Of a stretch of 64,000 nt of DNA, positions 17,360 to 26,838 are shown piece after piece. The notes under the pieces were generated by a model that was not told the DNA's origin, searched no databases, and was given only the letters and a program-made list of their open reading frames with translations. A program made the translations under genes and the position numbers. Where the stretch lies: contig JAJFJD010000002.1 of the NCBI GenBank assembly GCA_021774335.1, positions 124,001 through 188,000 of the forward strand. Reading direction: 5' to 3'. Source of the DNA: Alphaproteobacteria bacterium (lineage in GTDB: Bacteria > Pseudomonadota > Alphaproteobacteria > UBA8366). Numbering within the stretch: the stretch's first letter is position 1; each line of letters begins with the position of its first letter.

Positions 17360-17956
17360 TTATTCGCCCCATAAACACCAGGTTGCCAGAAGCGGCGCGG
17401 ATGCCGAGCGCATCGCATGCAGGATGTTCGGCGGGTTATAGACGATGCCGTCGAGGCCCGGTTCCCGCCAGGGGCCATCGTCCTGCCGCCATGCACCGGG
17501 AGAGAGTGGGACATAGACTTCCTCTGGCGGATGCCGATGGTCGGGATAGTGCACGTCCGGGGCCAGCAGGCTCACCCCGATCCGCACATTCGGGCACTCC
17601 TCAAGGCCGCCGGTTCCGATGATCGTCGCGTTGGCATGGCCGGTCGCGAAGCGTTCGTCGACATCGTCCGATCCCGGCCGCGTATACCACGCGAGATTGG
17701 GGGCAAGGTCGGCCAGCGCCGAGGCGTGTTCGGTGCCCGAGCGACCGGCCTGCGTCGCGGCGAGAAGCGCGTCCTCCAGATAGGCGCAAGCCGGCACCTG
17801 TTTTGGTTGGCGAGGGTTGGAGCTACCGGATTCTTCGAGAGCCGCGAATATCCGTCCGGCAGCTAGTGCCGCGGGATCGGACGCGTGGGTGCGTGCCTGT
17901 ATCGTGGCATGCATGGAGGCGAGGAAGGCCTGCAATGTCGCGCTACGTTCCGGCAT
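17360..17956 (-). CDS. DddQ-like cupin DMSP lyase family protein
   Basis: A 198-residue cupin resembling DMSP lyases, which split dimethylsulfoniopropionate to dimethyl sulfide and acrylate. The metal motif is VHYPDHRHPPEEVYVPLSPG, with a second motif NPPNILHAMRS. H142, E146, Y148 and H180 are spaced 4, 6 and 38 apart, matching the zinc ligands I recall for Ruegeria DddQ (H125, E129, Y131, H163); Y137 falls on its catalytic Tyr120. The cupin-DLL superfamily also holds non-lyases, so activity is likely but not proven. The ATG at 17956 has AAAGGAAGG upstream. It is last in the osmolyte ABC transporter operon, 27 bp after the ATPase gene. Confidence 0.78.
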   Translation of the reverse strand: MPERSATLQAFLASMHATIQARTHASDPAALAAGRIFAALEESGSSNPRQPKQVPACAYLEDALLAATQAGRSGTEHASALADLAPNLAWYTRPGSDDVDERFATGHANATIIGTGGLEECPNVRIGVSLLAPDVHYPDHRHPPEEVYVPLSPGAWRQDDGPWREPGLDGIVYNPPNILHAMRSASAPLLATWCLWGE

Positions 17957-17983
17957 TTCACGCCTTCCTTTGTGGTTCAATTC

Positions 17984-19183
17984 TCAGTCGCGGTTCAGCG
18001 TGCCGTCGGCCAAGACGCGAGCCAAGTCTTTCGCCGACAGAACCCCGAGAAATCCGCCATCCTTGGAAACCACCGGTACGGGAAAGGCCGATTCTAGCGC
18101 TGCGGGAAGGGCATCCTGCAGGGACCTGTCCGGGCTCAGCATCGGGCCGGCTTCGGCGATGTCCGCCAGGGCAGGGGCGGTGCTGCCGTTTCCTCTGCCC
18201 GCTTGCGCCAGGGCGTCTTGGGTCACCACGCCCCGGTAGCGACCATCCTCAAAAAGGTAGCCGAACGTCTCGGTCCAACTGCGTATTTGTACCTGCGCGT
18301 CGGCAAGGGTGCTTGCCGTGAGTTGGCAGGCAGGCGGTTTCATAACCGCACCAACGGTGAGGGCGCGCGCGCGGTTAACGTCGCGGACGAAAGCCTCCAC
18401 GTAACTGTCTGCCGGCTCGAGGAGAATTTCCTCCGGGCGGCCAACCTGCGACAGGGCGCCGTCCTTGAGGATGGCGATCCTGTCGCCGATTCGTAGCGCC
18501 TCGTCCAAATCGTGTGTGATGAACACGACGGTCTTCCGCAGCGTGCGGTGCAGCTCAAGCAACTGCTTCTGCAAGTCCGAGCGGATCAGGGGGTCGAGGG
18601 CGGAGAAGGCCTCGTCCATCAGCAGGATTTCCGGATCGGTACAGAGCGCCCGGGCCAGACCCACGCGCTGCTGTTCGCCGCCGGATAACTGCGCCGGATA
18701 CTGGTCTTCGTAGCCCTCCAGGCCGACGGTCCGCAGCCAATCCCGCGCCTTGTCGTTCCGGTCCGTGGCCGCGACCTGCTGTATCGCGAGGCCGAACGCG
18801 ACATTTTCCAGGACGGTACGATGCGGCAGCAAGCCAAACCGTTGGAACACCATCGACATCTTGTGGCGCCTGAGGTCTTGCAATTCCTCCTGCCCCAGAC
18901 CGGTCACGTCGACGCCATCGACGGTAATCGTGCCTTCGGTCGGCTCTATCAGGCGGTTGAAGTGGCGGATCAGGGTGGATTTGCCGGACCCGGACAGGCC
19001 CATGATGACGAAGATGGTTCCGCGCTCGATATTGAGATTGATATCGCGCAGGCCGACCGTGTGGCCGGTCTCAGCCAGGATGTCCTCTTTCGAGCGGCCG
19101 TCGCGAACCATCGGCATCACGGTCTTGGGCGATACGCCGAATACTTTGTAGAGGTTCTCGATGCGGATCAGCGGCTCAGTCAC
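17984..19183 (-). CDS. proV: Glycine betaine/proline-type ABC transporter ATP-binding protein
   Basis: A 399-residue ATPase. Walker A GLSGSGKST is at residues 62-70, followed by the signature LSGGEQQRVGLARAL, Walker B ILLMDEAFSALDP and the switch His (VVFITHDLDEA). A C-terminal ~120-residue region carries CBS-like repeats, as in ProV/OpuA osmosensing ATPases. The GTG start at 19183 (AAGGGA upstream) overlaps the permease 3' end by 8 bp. It energises import by the neighbouring permease and binding protein. Substrate is a quaternary ammonium or sulfonium compound; the DddQ-like gene next door points to DMSP. Confidence 0.93.
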   Translation of the reverse strand: MTEPLIRIENLYKVFGVSPKTVMPMVRDGRSKEDILAETGHTVGLRDINLNIERGTIFVIMGLSGSGKSTLIRHFNRLIEPTEGTITVDGVDVTGLGQEELQDLRRHKMSMVFQRFGLLPHRTVLENVAFGLAIQQVAATDRNDKARDWLRTVGLEGYEDQYPAQLSGGEQQRVGLARALCTDPEILLMDEAFSALDPLIRSDLQKQLLELHRTLRKTVVFITHDLDEALRIGDRIAILKDGALSQVGRPEEILLEPADSYVEAFVRDVNRARALTVGAVMKPPACQLTASTLADAQVQIRSWTETFGYLFEDGRYRGVVTQDALAQAGRGNGSTAPALADIAEAGPMLSPDRSLQDALPAALESAFPVPVVSKDGGFLGVLSAKDLARVLADGTLNRD

Positions 19184-20075
19184 CGTGCATCCCTTGCAGG
19201 TGCCGCTGACTCCGCCTGGCATAGGCCTGGGAAACGCGGTCGAAAGTAATCGCGATGGCGACGATGGCGAGGCCGTTGAGCAGCCCCATCGTGAAATACT
19301 GGTTGGTGATCGATTTTAGTACAGGTTGCCCCAACCCTTGGACGCCGATCATCGAGGCGATGACCACCATGCCCAGCGCCATCATGATTGTCTGGTTGAT
19401 ACCCGCCATGATCGTGGGCATGGCCAACGGTAACTGCACGCTCAACAGCCGCTGCATCGGCGTGGCGCCGAAGGCGACGGCGGCTTCCTGGACATCCCGG
19501 TCGACCAGCCGGATGCCCAAATTGGTCAGCCGGATCAGCGGCGGGATGGCGTAGACGACGACGGCGATGACACCGGGAACCTTACCGATGCCCAAAAGCA
19601 TGACGACCGGGATCAGGTAAACGAACGCCGGCATGGTCTGCATGATGTCCAGGACCGGCGTGACTGTGTTCTGCACCCGATCGGACCGCGCCATCATGAT
19701 GCCGATGGGAACGCCGAGCGCGATCGACATCAATGTTGCCACGGTGATGATGCTGAGCGTCCGCATCGTGTCGTCCCACATGCCGAAATACCCGATCAAC
19801 AGGAAGGCGAGGGTGACGCCCATGGTCAATTTGACCGAGCGGCTTACCCAGTAGGCGAGACCGACGAGGACGGCGAGCACCAGAAGCCAGGGCGTGGCGA
19901 GCAGGAGCTTCTCGAACCACACCAGGAGGTGCAACAGCGGGCTGAAGAACGCCTCGACGCCATCACCGTATGACCGGGAGAAATCCCTATAGGCGCCATC
20001 GAGGAGTTTGCGGAGCGCGACGAGGTCGGTCCGGTCCAATTCCGGGAATTCGGAAATCCATGATTGACTGGCCAT
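19176..20075 (-). CDS. proW: ABC transporter permease, ProW/OpuA type
   Basis: A 299-residue inner-membrane permease with about six spans. It carries the binding-protein-dependent transport signature (EAAVAFGATPMQRLLSVQLPLAMPTIMAGINQ) that docks to the ATPase. Conserved blocks such as DIMQTMPAFVYLIPVVMLLGIGKVPG and IGVQGLGQPVL are those of glycine betaine/proline permeases. It lies between the binding protein (76 bp upstream) and the overlapping ATPase gene. Confidence 0.93.
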   Translation of the reverse strand: MASQSWISEFPELDRTDLVALRKLLDGAYRDFSRSYGDGVEAFFSPLLHLLVWFEKLLLATPWLLVLAVLVGLAYWVSRSVKLTMGVTLAFLLIGYFGMWDDTMRTLSIITVATLMSIALGVPIGIMMARSDRVQNTVTPVLDIMQTMPAFVYLIPVVMLLGIGKVPGVIAVVVYAIPPLIRLTNLGIRLVDRDVQEAAVAFGATPMQRLLSVQLPLAMPTIMAGINQTIMMALGMVVIASMIGVQGLGQPVLKSITNQYFTMGLLNGLAIVAIAITFDRVSQAYARRSQRHLQGMHGD

Positions 20076-20151
20076 CGCTTTGGTCCTCGTCGGCGGCTAA
20101 TCCAGAAAGGATATTATCGCACGATTCTAGCGAGGACCCTGTATCGTCCGC

Positions 20152-21162
20152 TTACAGGCCTGCAACGGCAATTCGAACCTTGCCGGCGATATTTGCGGGA
20201 ACCCAGCGTGTCCAGATCATTTCATGGTTCTTGAGGAAATGAACCGCGGCGGTTTCTCCATCCGCCTGGTTTTCCCCGATCCAGACGAGCAAACTATTCA
20301 TCGTTGCGTTGGTGAATGCCCGCTTCGTTAGATAGCCGTATGCCTTCGGCGCCCTGCGAGCGAACTTTTCCGTGGTTAGCGTTATGACGCGTGCTGTCGG
20401 ATACATGCTCGGTTTCGGATCGCTGCATTCGGCCTGGCTAATGCAGGATTCCCAATGCGCCGTATCCACGCCCACGCCGAAATCCACCCGCACCATCTTG
20501 TATTTGCCCAAGATGGGCGTCGGCGACCAGTAATAGCCGAACCAGGCTTTGCCACGTTCATACGCCTTGGCGATAGATCCATCCAGGCCTGCCGCCGAGC
20601 CGGGGTCGACCAGTTCGAAGCCGGAATCGGCAAGCTTTAGTGCCTTGAACAGGTGGCCTGATGATATCTGGCAATTCCAGCCGGAAGGACACCCATACAG
20701 GGCGGATTTATCGGGATCTTCGGGATGTTTGAACAATTTCGCATTGCGTTTAATGCCCTCGATCGTGGCGAGGGATGGATCCCGGTCGACCATATATTTC
20801 GGTACCCAGAAGCCTTCGACGCCGCCGTCGGACAGTGATTTTCCGGCGATCCGCAGGCGTTTCTCGGCAACGCCTTGCTTCAGCGCGTCGGCGAACGAGT
20901 TGCTCCAGAGTTCGGGCGCGATATCGGGTTGACCTTTCTCGATCATCGATGTGCCGGTCGGCATCGTGTCGCCGGGTATGAGCTCGGCGGCGCAATTGTA
21001 TCCATGCTTCAGGATCAGGCGATCCACATGCGCCATCAGCGTGGCGGACGGCCAGTTCATGTCGGAAATCGTAACCTTGTCGCACGCTGCGCTGGCTGGG
21101 CTCGAGATCGACAAGCCCGTGACGCCGGCAATCAATGCCAAAACGGATATAAATCGTTTCAT
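20152..21162 (-). CDS. proX: Glycine betaine/proline-type substrate-binding protein
   Basis: A 336-residue periplasmic binding protein with a clear signal peptide (MKRFISVLALIAGVTGLS, cleavage after ASA near residue 25). It resembles the OpuAC/ProX family (VTISDMNWPSATLMAHVD..., LIPGDTMPTGTSMIEKGQPDIAPELWSN). Aromatic residues that could form a cation cage (several W/Y in the GYYWSPTPILGKYKM segment) suit a quaternary ammonium or sulfonium ligand. It is the first gene of a four-gene operon that ends with the DddQ-like lyase. The start at 21162 was chosen by the signal peptide; longer in-frame starts add charged residues. Confidence 0.9.
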   Translation of the reverse strand: MKRFISVLALIAGVTGLSISSPASAACDKVTISDMNWPSATLMAHVDRLILKHGYNCAAELIPGDTMPTGTSMIEKGQPDIAPELWSNSFADALKQGVAEKRLRIAGKSLSDGGVEGFWVPKYMVDRDPSLATIEGIKRNAKLFKHPEDPDKSALYGCPSGWNCQISSGHLFKALKLADSGFELVDPGSAAGLDGSIAKAYERGKAWFGYYWSPTPILGKYKMVRVDFGVGVDTAHWESCISQAECSDPKPSMYPTARVITLTTEKFARRAPKAYGYLTKRAFTNATMNSLLVWIGENQADGETAAVHFLKNHEMIWTRWVPANIAGKVRIAVAGL

Positions 21163-21400
21163 CGGCTTCCGTTCTTTCTCCCGCATTTTCACTCTTCGAT
21201 CGGAGGATGAAGCTCGATCGCGAAACATCATTGATGCGGTCCGCGGATCAAGTCAAAGCCGGGCGCTTACGCCACGCCATCGTCTCAGGATGGCATACAG
21301 GACTAAACTCCTCAACCGGCCCTTGGCCGAGAACCGTGGGGGTGTGACATTGCCGTCGCGATTGTCCATCGATTTGGCAATGCGTCTGCAGACGCGTTAG

Positions 21401-22636
21401 ATGTCGGTTGGTGCTTCGGAGGCGCGTGTCACGACGACAACCGGAAAAGCAGAAAAGAGCATGCGCGGCGCGATAGGTCCGTTGCTGGCCACGTTTTCGA
21501 TTCAGACAGTTGCCGCGGTCGCGCTGTTCGGCGTCGCCGTCATTGCGCCTGTCGCGGCGCCAGAAATCGGCGTCGACGCCACCTTGATCGGGACCTTCAG
21601 CGCCATCGTCTATGGCGCCGGTATGCTGGGCGGGCTGCTTGCCGGGGCTTTCGCCGACCGGTTCGGTGCGATCCGTGTCAGCCAGGTTTTGATGGTTCTC
21701 GCCTTGCTCGCGGTCTCGCTGTTGACGCTGTCCACGCCACTTGCCGCGATTGTAAGCGCAATCTTTCTTGGCCTCTGCTATGGGCCCGTCAATCCGGTGA
21801 GCACGCATATTCTTGCGCGCGTTACCTCGAAAGATCGCCGGCCGCTCTTTTTCTCGATCAAGCAGACGGGCATGCCAGCGGGTGCCGGTATAGCCGGCCT
21901 GTTGTTGCCGATGGTGACCGCCGCGTACGATTGGCGGGTGGCGATTCTCATGGCGGGTGTCATGGCAGCGGCGGTGGCGCTCCTGATTCAGCCGTTGCGC
22001 GGCCGACTCGACGCGATCCGCCAGCCTACTCGCATGGTGCGCATGCGCGACGTTGCCGCGCCCGTAAAGTTGATTTGGCAGAACTATCGCCTGCGCAGCT
22101 TGGCGATTGTCGGATTTGTCTATTCCGGTGTCCAGGTCACCGTCATGACCTTCTATGTTGTCTACCTGACAGCCGCCCTGTCATTGGCATTAACGACCGC
22201 GGGTTTGATTTTTACGCTGCTGCAGCTCGGAGCGATTCTTGGCCGGTTGTTCTGGGGTGCGATCGCGGAACGGTATCTGCCGGCGTCCCCACTTTTGGTC
22301 GGGCTAGGCGTCGTTACCGGCGGACTGACAGTTACCGCGGGTTTGTATGACGCCGACTGGCCATTCTGGTCCGTTGGACTGGTCAGTTTCATCCTCGGCG
22401 CCACGAGCGCCGGTTGGAACGGCATTTTCTTTTCCGAGTTGGTGAAATACGCGCCCGCGGATCGAACCGGCGAGACAGCGAGCGGTATGCAGGTCTTCAT
22501 CATGGCTGGCGTTGCGGCCGTGCCGCCGGTTTTCGGCGTAATCGTCGCAGCGCTAGGCGACTATCGCGCGGCATTCGCAATGGTAGCCGCCGTGATGGTT
22601 GCGGCGGCGGTTCATCATAAAGTGGTTTTTCGGTGA
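21401..22636 (+). CDS. Major facilitator superfamily transporter
   Basis: A 411-residue protein with about 12 predicted membrane spans and an MFS motif-A-like loop (GLLAGAFADRFGAIRV). The substrate is unknown. An alternative ATG at 21461, 20 codons in, has a better ribosome site (AAAAGAG) and would remove a polar tail, so the true start may be there. It is divergent from the osmolyte importer operon with ~240 bp between, and convergent with bpt. Confidence 0.88.
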   Translation: MSVGASEARVTTTTGKAEKSMRGAIGPLLATFSIQTVAAVALFGVAVIAPVAAPEIGVDATLIGTFSAIVYGAGMLGGLLAGAFADRFGAIRVSQVLMVLALLAVSLLTLSTPLAAIVSAIFLGLCYGPVNPVSTHILARVTSKDRRPLFFSIKQTGMPAGAGIAGLLLPMVTAAYDWRVAILMAGVMAAAVALLIQPLRGRLDAIRQPTRMVRMRDVAAPVKLIWQNYRLRSLAIVGFVYSGVQVTVMTFYVVYLTAALSLALTTAGLIFTLLQLGAILGRLFWGAIAERYLPASPLLVGLGVVTGGLTVTAGLYDADWPFWSVGLVSFILGATSAGWNGIFFSELVKYAPADRTGETASGMQVFIMAGVAAVPPVFGVIVAALGDYRAAFAMVAAVMVAAAVHHKVVFR

Positions 22637-22666
22637 GGTGGGCCGGCAGGCGGGCTCAGCGCGGCA

Positions 22667-23389
22667 TCAGTCGAGGCGTTGCCATCCATCAGGGCCGAAG
22701 GCCTCGAGCGGCCGGAAGCGGCCTTTGTAAGCCATCTTCGCGCTGTCCTTAATCCAGAATCCAAGATAGACGTGATCCATATCGTGGGCGCGTGCTTCGG
22801 CGACCAGCCATAACACCATGTAGCTGCCGAGACTGCGCTTCGGCAGGTCAGGATCGAAGAAGCTGTAGACGGCGGAGAGGCCGGTCTGCATCCGGTCCAT
22901 CAGGCAGGCTGCGACGAGGCGGCCGGACATGTCGCGGAACTCGATCAGGTCGGTCTCGACTGGGCTCGTCACGACCATTGCCGCATATTCACGCCGGTTC
23001 ATGCGCGACATGTCGCCGTCGCCGTGGCGATGGTTCACGTATTTTCGGAAGAGTTGATACTGTTCGTCGGTGATGTGCTTGCCGGCGCTGGTTGCCGTCA
23101 GGTCGGCATTGGTCCGCGTCACCCGCCGCCAGCTTTTGGTGTTCACGAAATTCCGTGCATCGACCCTGACTGGGACACAGGCCGAACAGCCGCGGCAGGC
23201 GGGCCGGTAGGCGATGTGATGGCTGCGCCGAAATCCGCCCAGCGACAATTGCTCGAACGCATCCTGCGCGCTGGCGCCTGTCAGCTCCGTGAAAAGCTGT
23301 TGTTCGACGCGGCCGGTCAGGTACGGGCAGGGCATTGGCCCCGACCGGTAGAAGGTAAGCATACGGTCTGGAAGCCGTTGCAGCGTCAT
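22667..23389 (-). CDS. bpt: Aspartate/glutamate leucyltransferase (arginyl-tRNA-protein transferase family)
   Basis: A 240-residue N-end-rule aminoacyl transferase that adds Leu (or Arg) from tRNA to N-terminal Asp/Glu. N-terminal PCPYLTGR and the Cys cluster CRGCSACVPVRV, then the GNAT-like half (GSYMVLWLVAEARAHDMDHVYLGFWIKDSAKMAYKGRFRPLEAF), are the family marks. The length is typical of bacterial Bpt. Confidence 0.95.
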   Translation of the reverse strand: MTLQRLPDRMLTFYRSGPMPCPYLTGRVEQQLFTELTGASAQDAFEQLSLGGFRRSHHIAYRPACRGCSACVPVRVDARNFVNTKSWRRVTRTNADLTATSAGKHITDEQYQLFRKYVNHRHGDGDMSRMNRREYAAMVVTSPVETDLIEFRDMSGRLVAACLMDRMQTGLSAVYSFFDPDLPKRSLGSYMVLWLVAEARAHDMDHVYLGFWIKDSAKMAYKGRFRPLEAFGPDGWQRLD

Positions 23390-23592
23390 CGTTGTATCTG
23401 ACCGTTCGTCTGTGCATCGCGAATGGCGACCCGCCTATGATGCTAGAGGATAGCGCCTGGCGCAATTCCCCTAAATTGGGGAGGCGTCAGGGGTGGCCCA
23501 AGCTGGCCCGATTAGCGCCGATGGTGTATGTGACGCGGCAGGGAAGTGTGCGGTTTGACCGGGCAATACGTCGGTAAGCGAGCGAGGACGCC

Positions 23593-24798
23593 ATGGAAAT
23601 TACGATGAGCAACGGCAGTGGCGCGGGCTTGGAGGAATCCATCCGGCTGACGCGTGAGGGCACCGATTATCTCGAGCGCGAGGCCTTCGACGAGGCTGTG
23701 GCCGCGTTCCACCAGGCGCTGGCCTTAAATCCCGAGTCCGACATGGCCGAATTCAACCTGGGCGCCGCGTTGGCTGGCCTCGGCGATTTGGATCAGTCGA
23801 TGGCGGTGTTCCGCAATATCATCGACCGCAAACCCGACGTCGTGGAAACGCACACGGCGTTGGCGGCGGCGCTCGACGCGCACCGCATTCCGCGGTTCGA
23901 GCCCGGCATGCGGCTGCCAGCGACCGACGCACTCGACGCCGTGATTGCGACATACCGGCAGGCGGTCGATTCGGTGCCGGTTCTGTACGGTTGTTACTCC
24001 ACGCTCGCAGAAATACTGAACGCCATCGGCCGATCGGCGGAGGCGCGCGCGATGGCGGCGCAATCTGAAATCTTCAACACCGAGATTCCCTATGCGCTGC
24101 AAAACGTGGGAGCCACGATGCAGCATCCGGGTGATCTGTCATCGGCGTTGGCTCTGCACCGCAACGTCATGGCGATGGCGCCGGACCATGAGCACATGAC
24201 CGAGCAGGATTATCTGAAGACCGACCTGACCTTCTCGGACTCCGAGATCACACTTCCCGATGGGTTCGAGGTGATGATGGAGTGGGAACGCCCGATCATG
24301 GAGCGGTCGGCAGAGATTGTCTGCCACAATCAGGGCGATGTGCTGAATGTCGGCTTCGGCATGGCGATCATCGACACCGCGATCCAGCAGCACGGCGTGA
24401 CGACCCATACGATCATCGAAGCGCATGAACAGGTGGTCGAGAAGGCGCGGCAATGGGCCGAGGACAAGATGGGCGTCAATCTGGTGCATTCGACTTGGCA
24501 GGACGCACTCGACGGACTGCCCTTGTTCGATGGGATCTATTTCGACACGCTAATGCCGCCGATGCTGCCGTTTCTGGAACGCGTCCCGGCGATGCTGAAA
24601 AAGGACGGTGTGTTTTTGTATTTCCAGTCGATGATCCAGCTGGAGAATCTCGAAACGATGAGCGGGCAGGGGCTTGGTTTTGGCATTGAGTTCCATCCCT
24701 TCGACGACATTCCGAAGAACTCCTACTATCGCCTGACTGAAAAAACACCGGATGGCCAGTATCTGGCACCGCTGTTCGTCTATCAGAAACTGGGGTAG
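23593..24798 (+). CDS. TPR repeat protein fused to RMT2/GAMT-like methyltransferase
   Basis: A 401-residue two-part protein. Residues ~15-190 contain TPR-like helix pairs (YLEREAFDEAVAAFHQALALNP, AEFNLGAALAGLGDLDQSMAVF). Residues ~215-400 resemble the SAM-dependent RMT2/guanidinoacetate N-methyltransferase group (EVMMEWERPIMERSAEIV, DVLNVGFGMAIIDTAIQ as the SAM-binding glycine motif, HTIIEAHEQVV, FDGIYFDTLMPP). That group methylates the delta-nitrogen of arginine or guanidino compounds. The TPR half could bring it to a protein partner. GAGGACGCC precedes the ATG. Confidence 0.82.
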   Translation: MEITMSNGSGAGLEESIRLTREGTDYLEREAFDEAVAAFHQALALNPESDMAEFNLGAALAGLGDLDQSMAVFRNIIDRKPDVVETHTALAAALDAHRIPRFEPGMRLPATDALDAVIATYRQAVDSVPVLYGCYSTLAEILNAIGRSAEARAMAAQSEIFNTEIPYALQNVGATMQHPGDLSSALALHRNVMAMAPDHEHMTEQDYLKTDLTFSDSEITLPDGFEVMMEWERPIMERSAEIVCHNQGDVLNVGFGMAIIDTAIQQHGVTTHTIIEAHEQVVEKARQWAEDKMGVNLVHSTWQDALDGLPLFDGIYFDTLMPPMLPFLERVPAMLKKDGVFLYFQSMIQLENLETMSGQGLGFGIEFHPFDDIPKNSYYRLTEKTPDGQYLAPLFVYQKLG

Positions 24799-24931
24799 GC
24801 CAATCGTCCGGACCGCCTAGGACGCAACGGCACCGGCCGCCAAAAGACCCAGATTCGGTCACAGATCCGAGCGCCTGAGACCATATCGCTCACGTGTCAT
24901 TCAGTGGACGACCACGTCAAAGGACATATCC

Positions 24932-26743
24932 GTGTTTAAGCGACTGCGATTGCCTTCCCTGCGTGATCTTGCCGACGAGGCGCTGATTGCGTTCCGGCGG
25001 TTTCCGCTCCCGGCCGCAGCGGCCTGCGGCGCGACTGTGTTCGGCCTGGCCAAGGAACACAAAGTCGAACTGTTGCAGGGCGCGATCCTCAACAGTCAGA
25101 TGCTTCAGTTTCTGATCCTAGGATTCTTTGCGACCCTGCTGGCGAAATTCGTGGCCGAACGGCGCGGTGCCGATGAAAACGGTTTCGGAGGGCTCCTTGG
25201 TCTTGCCCTGGCGCTGACGTTGCTTGCGCTCACCGCATTCGTGGTCAGTGGATCGTGGACCGTCGGCTATGACATTTTCCCCGACCCCGCGATGGCCTTT
25301 CTGTTTGCCGGTTTCGTGTTTCTGATCATGGCGACCCCATTTCGGGCCGGCGAACCGGGCAACGCGGCGCTGTGGAATTTCAATCGGATTGCGCTGACAG
25401 GCATGATATTCGGGTTCACAGTGGCGGTGATCCTGGGGGCCGGGCTCAATGCCGTTTTGCTGGCGTTGGAGGAACTGTTCGGGATCGATGTGCCGCGCAA
25501 ACTGAACAGCGATATCTGGATCGTCTGTTTTTGCCTGATCTGGCCCTGGCGCGCGTTGAGTTCGATGCCATCGAACTTCGACATGCCGGAAGGCGACTAT
25601 TGCCCCCGGTGGATCGGCTTTATTGCACGCTATATCTACGTGCCGCTCGCGTCGGTCTATCTCGTCATCTTGTACGCCTTTGCAATCAAGATCGGCATCG
25701 AATGGGACCTGCCGAAGGGGCAGATCGCATGGCTGGTCTGCTGGTTCGCGCTGGTCGGCGTGGCGACCAAACTGACGATCTATCCGCTACGCGACAGCGG
25801 TCATCGCCTGCTTCGGCTGTTCGATCGTGGCTTCTTTCCCGCATTGTTCCTGCCGGCTGGATTGCTGGCGATCGCCGTCGGTGTCCGGGTCGATGCCTAC
25901 GGATTAACGGAAGAACGTTACCTGCTGATTTTACTGACTGGTTGGCTGTTTGTGCTGGCTGCATTCTTCAGCTTCGGCGGCCGGCGCTTAGTCGTTGCAC
26001 CGTTGCTGTTGGGCGTTCTCCTGACACTTGCCAGCGTCGGCCCCTGGGGAGCGGTTGATGTATCGATCCGCAGCCAGATCGCGCGGCTTGAGCCGGTATT
26101 GATCGAGAATGGGTATCTGGCGAATGGCCGGTTGGTGCGGCTCGACAAGACGGTGACGTTCGACACGAGCAAACGAATTAGCGGAATCGTTCGCTATTTA
26201 GTCGCCGAGCACCGTCGGCGGCGTTTTACTGCGTGGTTGGACGGCCGGGAATCCGAGCTGGGATTGGCGAATGACTGGAACACCAAGGCATTCGTCGAAG
26301 CGCTCGGAATGCCATTTGTCGGTAATTGGCAAAAACAACCGGAATTCAGGGTGCATCTGACAGAGCCGTTGGCGCTGCCCGTATCGGGCTATGACGTCAT
26401 GATACGCCAACGGTTTTGGCGCAAGACGGCGGATCGCACTGTTGTCGCACCGTCCGCCGGCGAGACGTATCGCATCGGTTTCGACCAGAGCGCAGGCGTT
26501 GTGACGATCCGGGATGCTGCCGAGCGGATGGTCCGTTTCGACCTTCGCCAGCTCGCCAAGCGGCTCGATGTGTTTTCCGGCGCAGCCTCACAGCGGCTGA
26601 CCGAATCCGGGCGCGTAACGTTGGAGGCAGCGGACGGTCCACTTCGGGTGCGACTGGTGGTCATGTCCCTGAACGGCTCGCAGCGTGAGGATACCATCCA
26701 CATCAGTAACTTCGATGGCGTCTTTCTCTTCAAGCTTCGCTAA
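24932..26743 (+). CDS. DUF4153 family membrane protein
   Basis: A 603-residue protein with roughly ten to twelve membrane spans over residues ~50-390 and a soluble C-terminal ~200 residues. The arrangement and N-terminal LPSLRDLADEALIAFRRFPLP resemble DUF4153 proteins, whose function is unknown. The GTG start at 24932 follows AAAGGACAT. It stands alone on this strand between the TPR-methyltransferase and the enoyl-CoA hydratase genes. Confidence 0.78.
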   Translation: MFKRLRLPSLRDLADEALIAFRRFPLPAAAACGATVFGLAKEHKVELLQGAILNSQMLQFLILGFFATLLAKFVAERRGADENGFGGLLGLALALTLLALTAFVVSGSWTVGYDIFPDPAMAFLFAGFVFLIMATPFRAGEPGNAALWNFNRIALTGMIFGFTVAVILGAGLNAVLLALEELFGIDVPRKLNSDIWIVCFCLIWPWRALSSMPSNFDMPEGDYCPRWIGFIARYIYVPLASVYLVILYAFAIKIGIEWDLPKGQIAWLVCWFALVGVATKLTIYPLRDSGHRLLRLFDRGFFPALFLPAGLLAIAVGVRVDAYGLTEERYLLILLTGWLFVLAAFFSFGGRRLVVAPLLLGVLLTLASVGPWGAVDVSIRSQIARLEPVLIENGYLANGRLVRLDKTVTFDTSKRISGIVRYLVAEHRRRRFTAWLDGRESELGLANDWNTKAFVEALGMPFVGNWQKQPEFRVHLTEPLALPVSGYDVMIRQRFWRKTADRTVVAPSAGETYRIGFDQSAGVVTIRDAAERMVRFDLRQLAKRLDVFSGAASQRLTESGRVTLEAADGPLRVRLVVMSLNGSQREDTIHISNFDGVFLFKLR

Positions 26744-26838
26744 CTCGAGCGGCTCGAATTCGCCTTGCCCGCGCCTTTTGTGACAGACTCTCCGAAACGG
26801 CGCCGACGCCGTGCCGCGTGAAATTGGGAGAGACAAGC

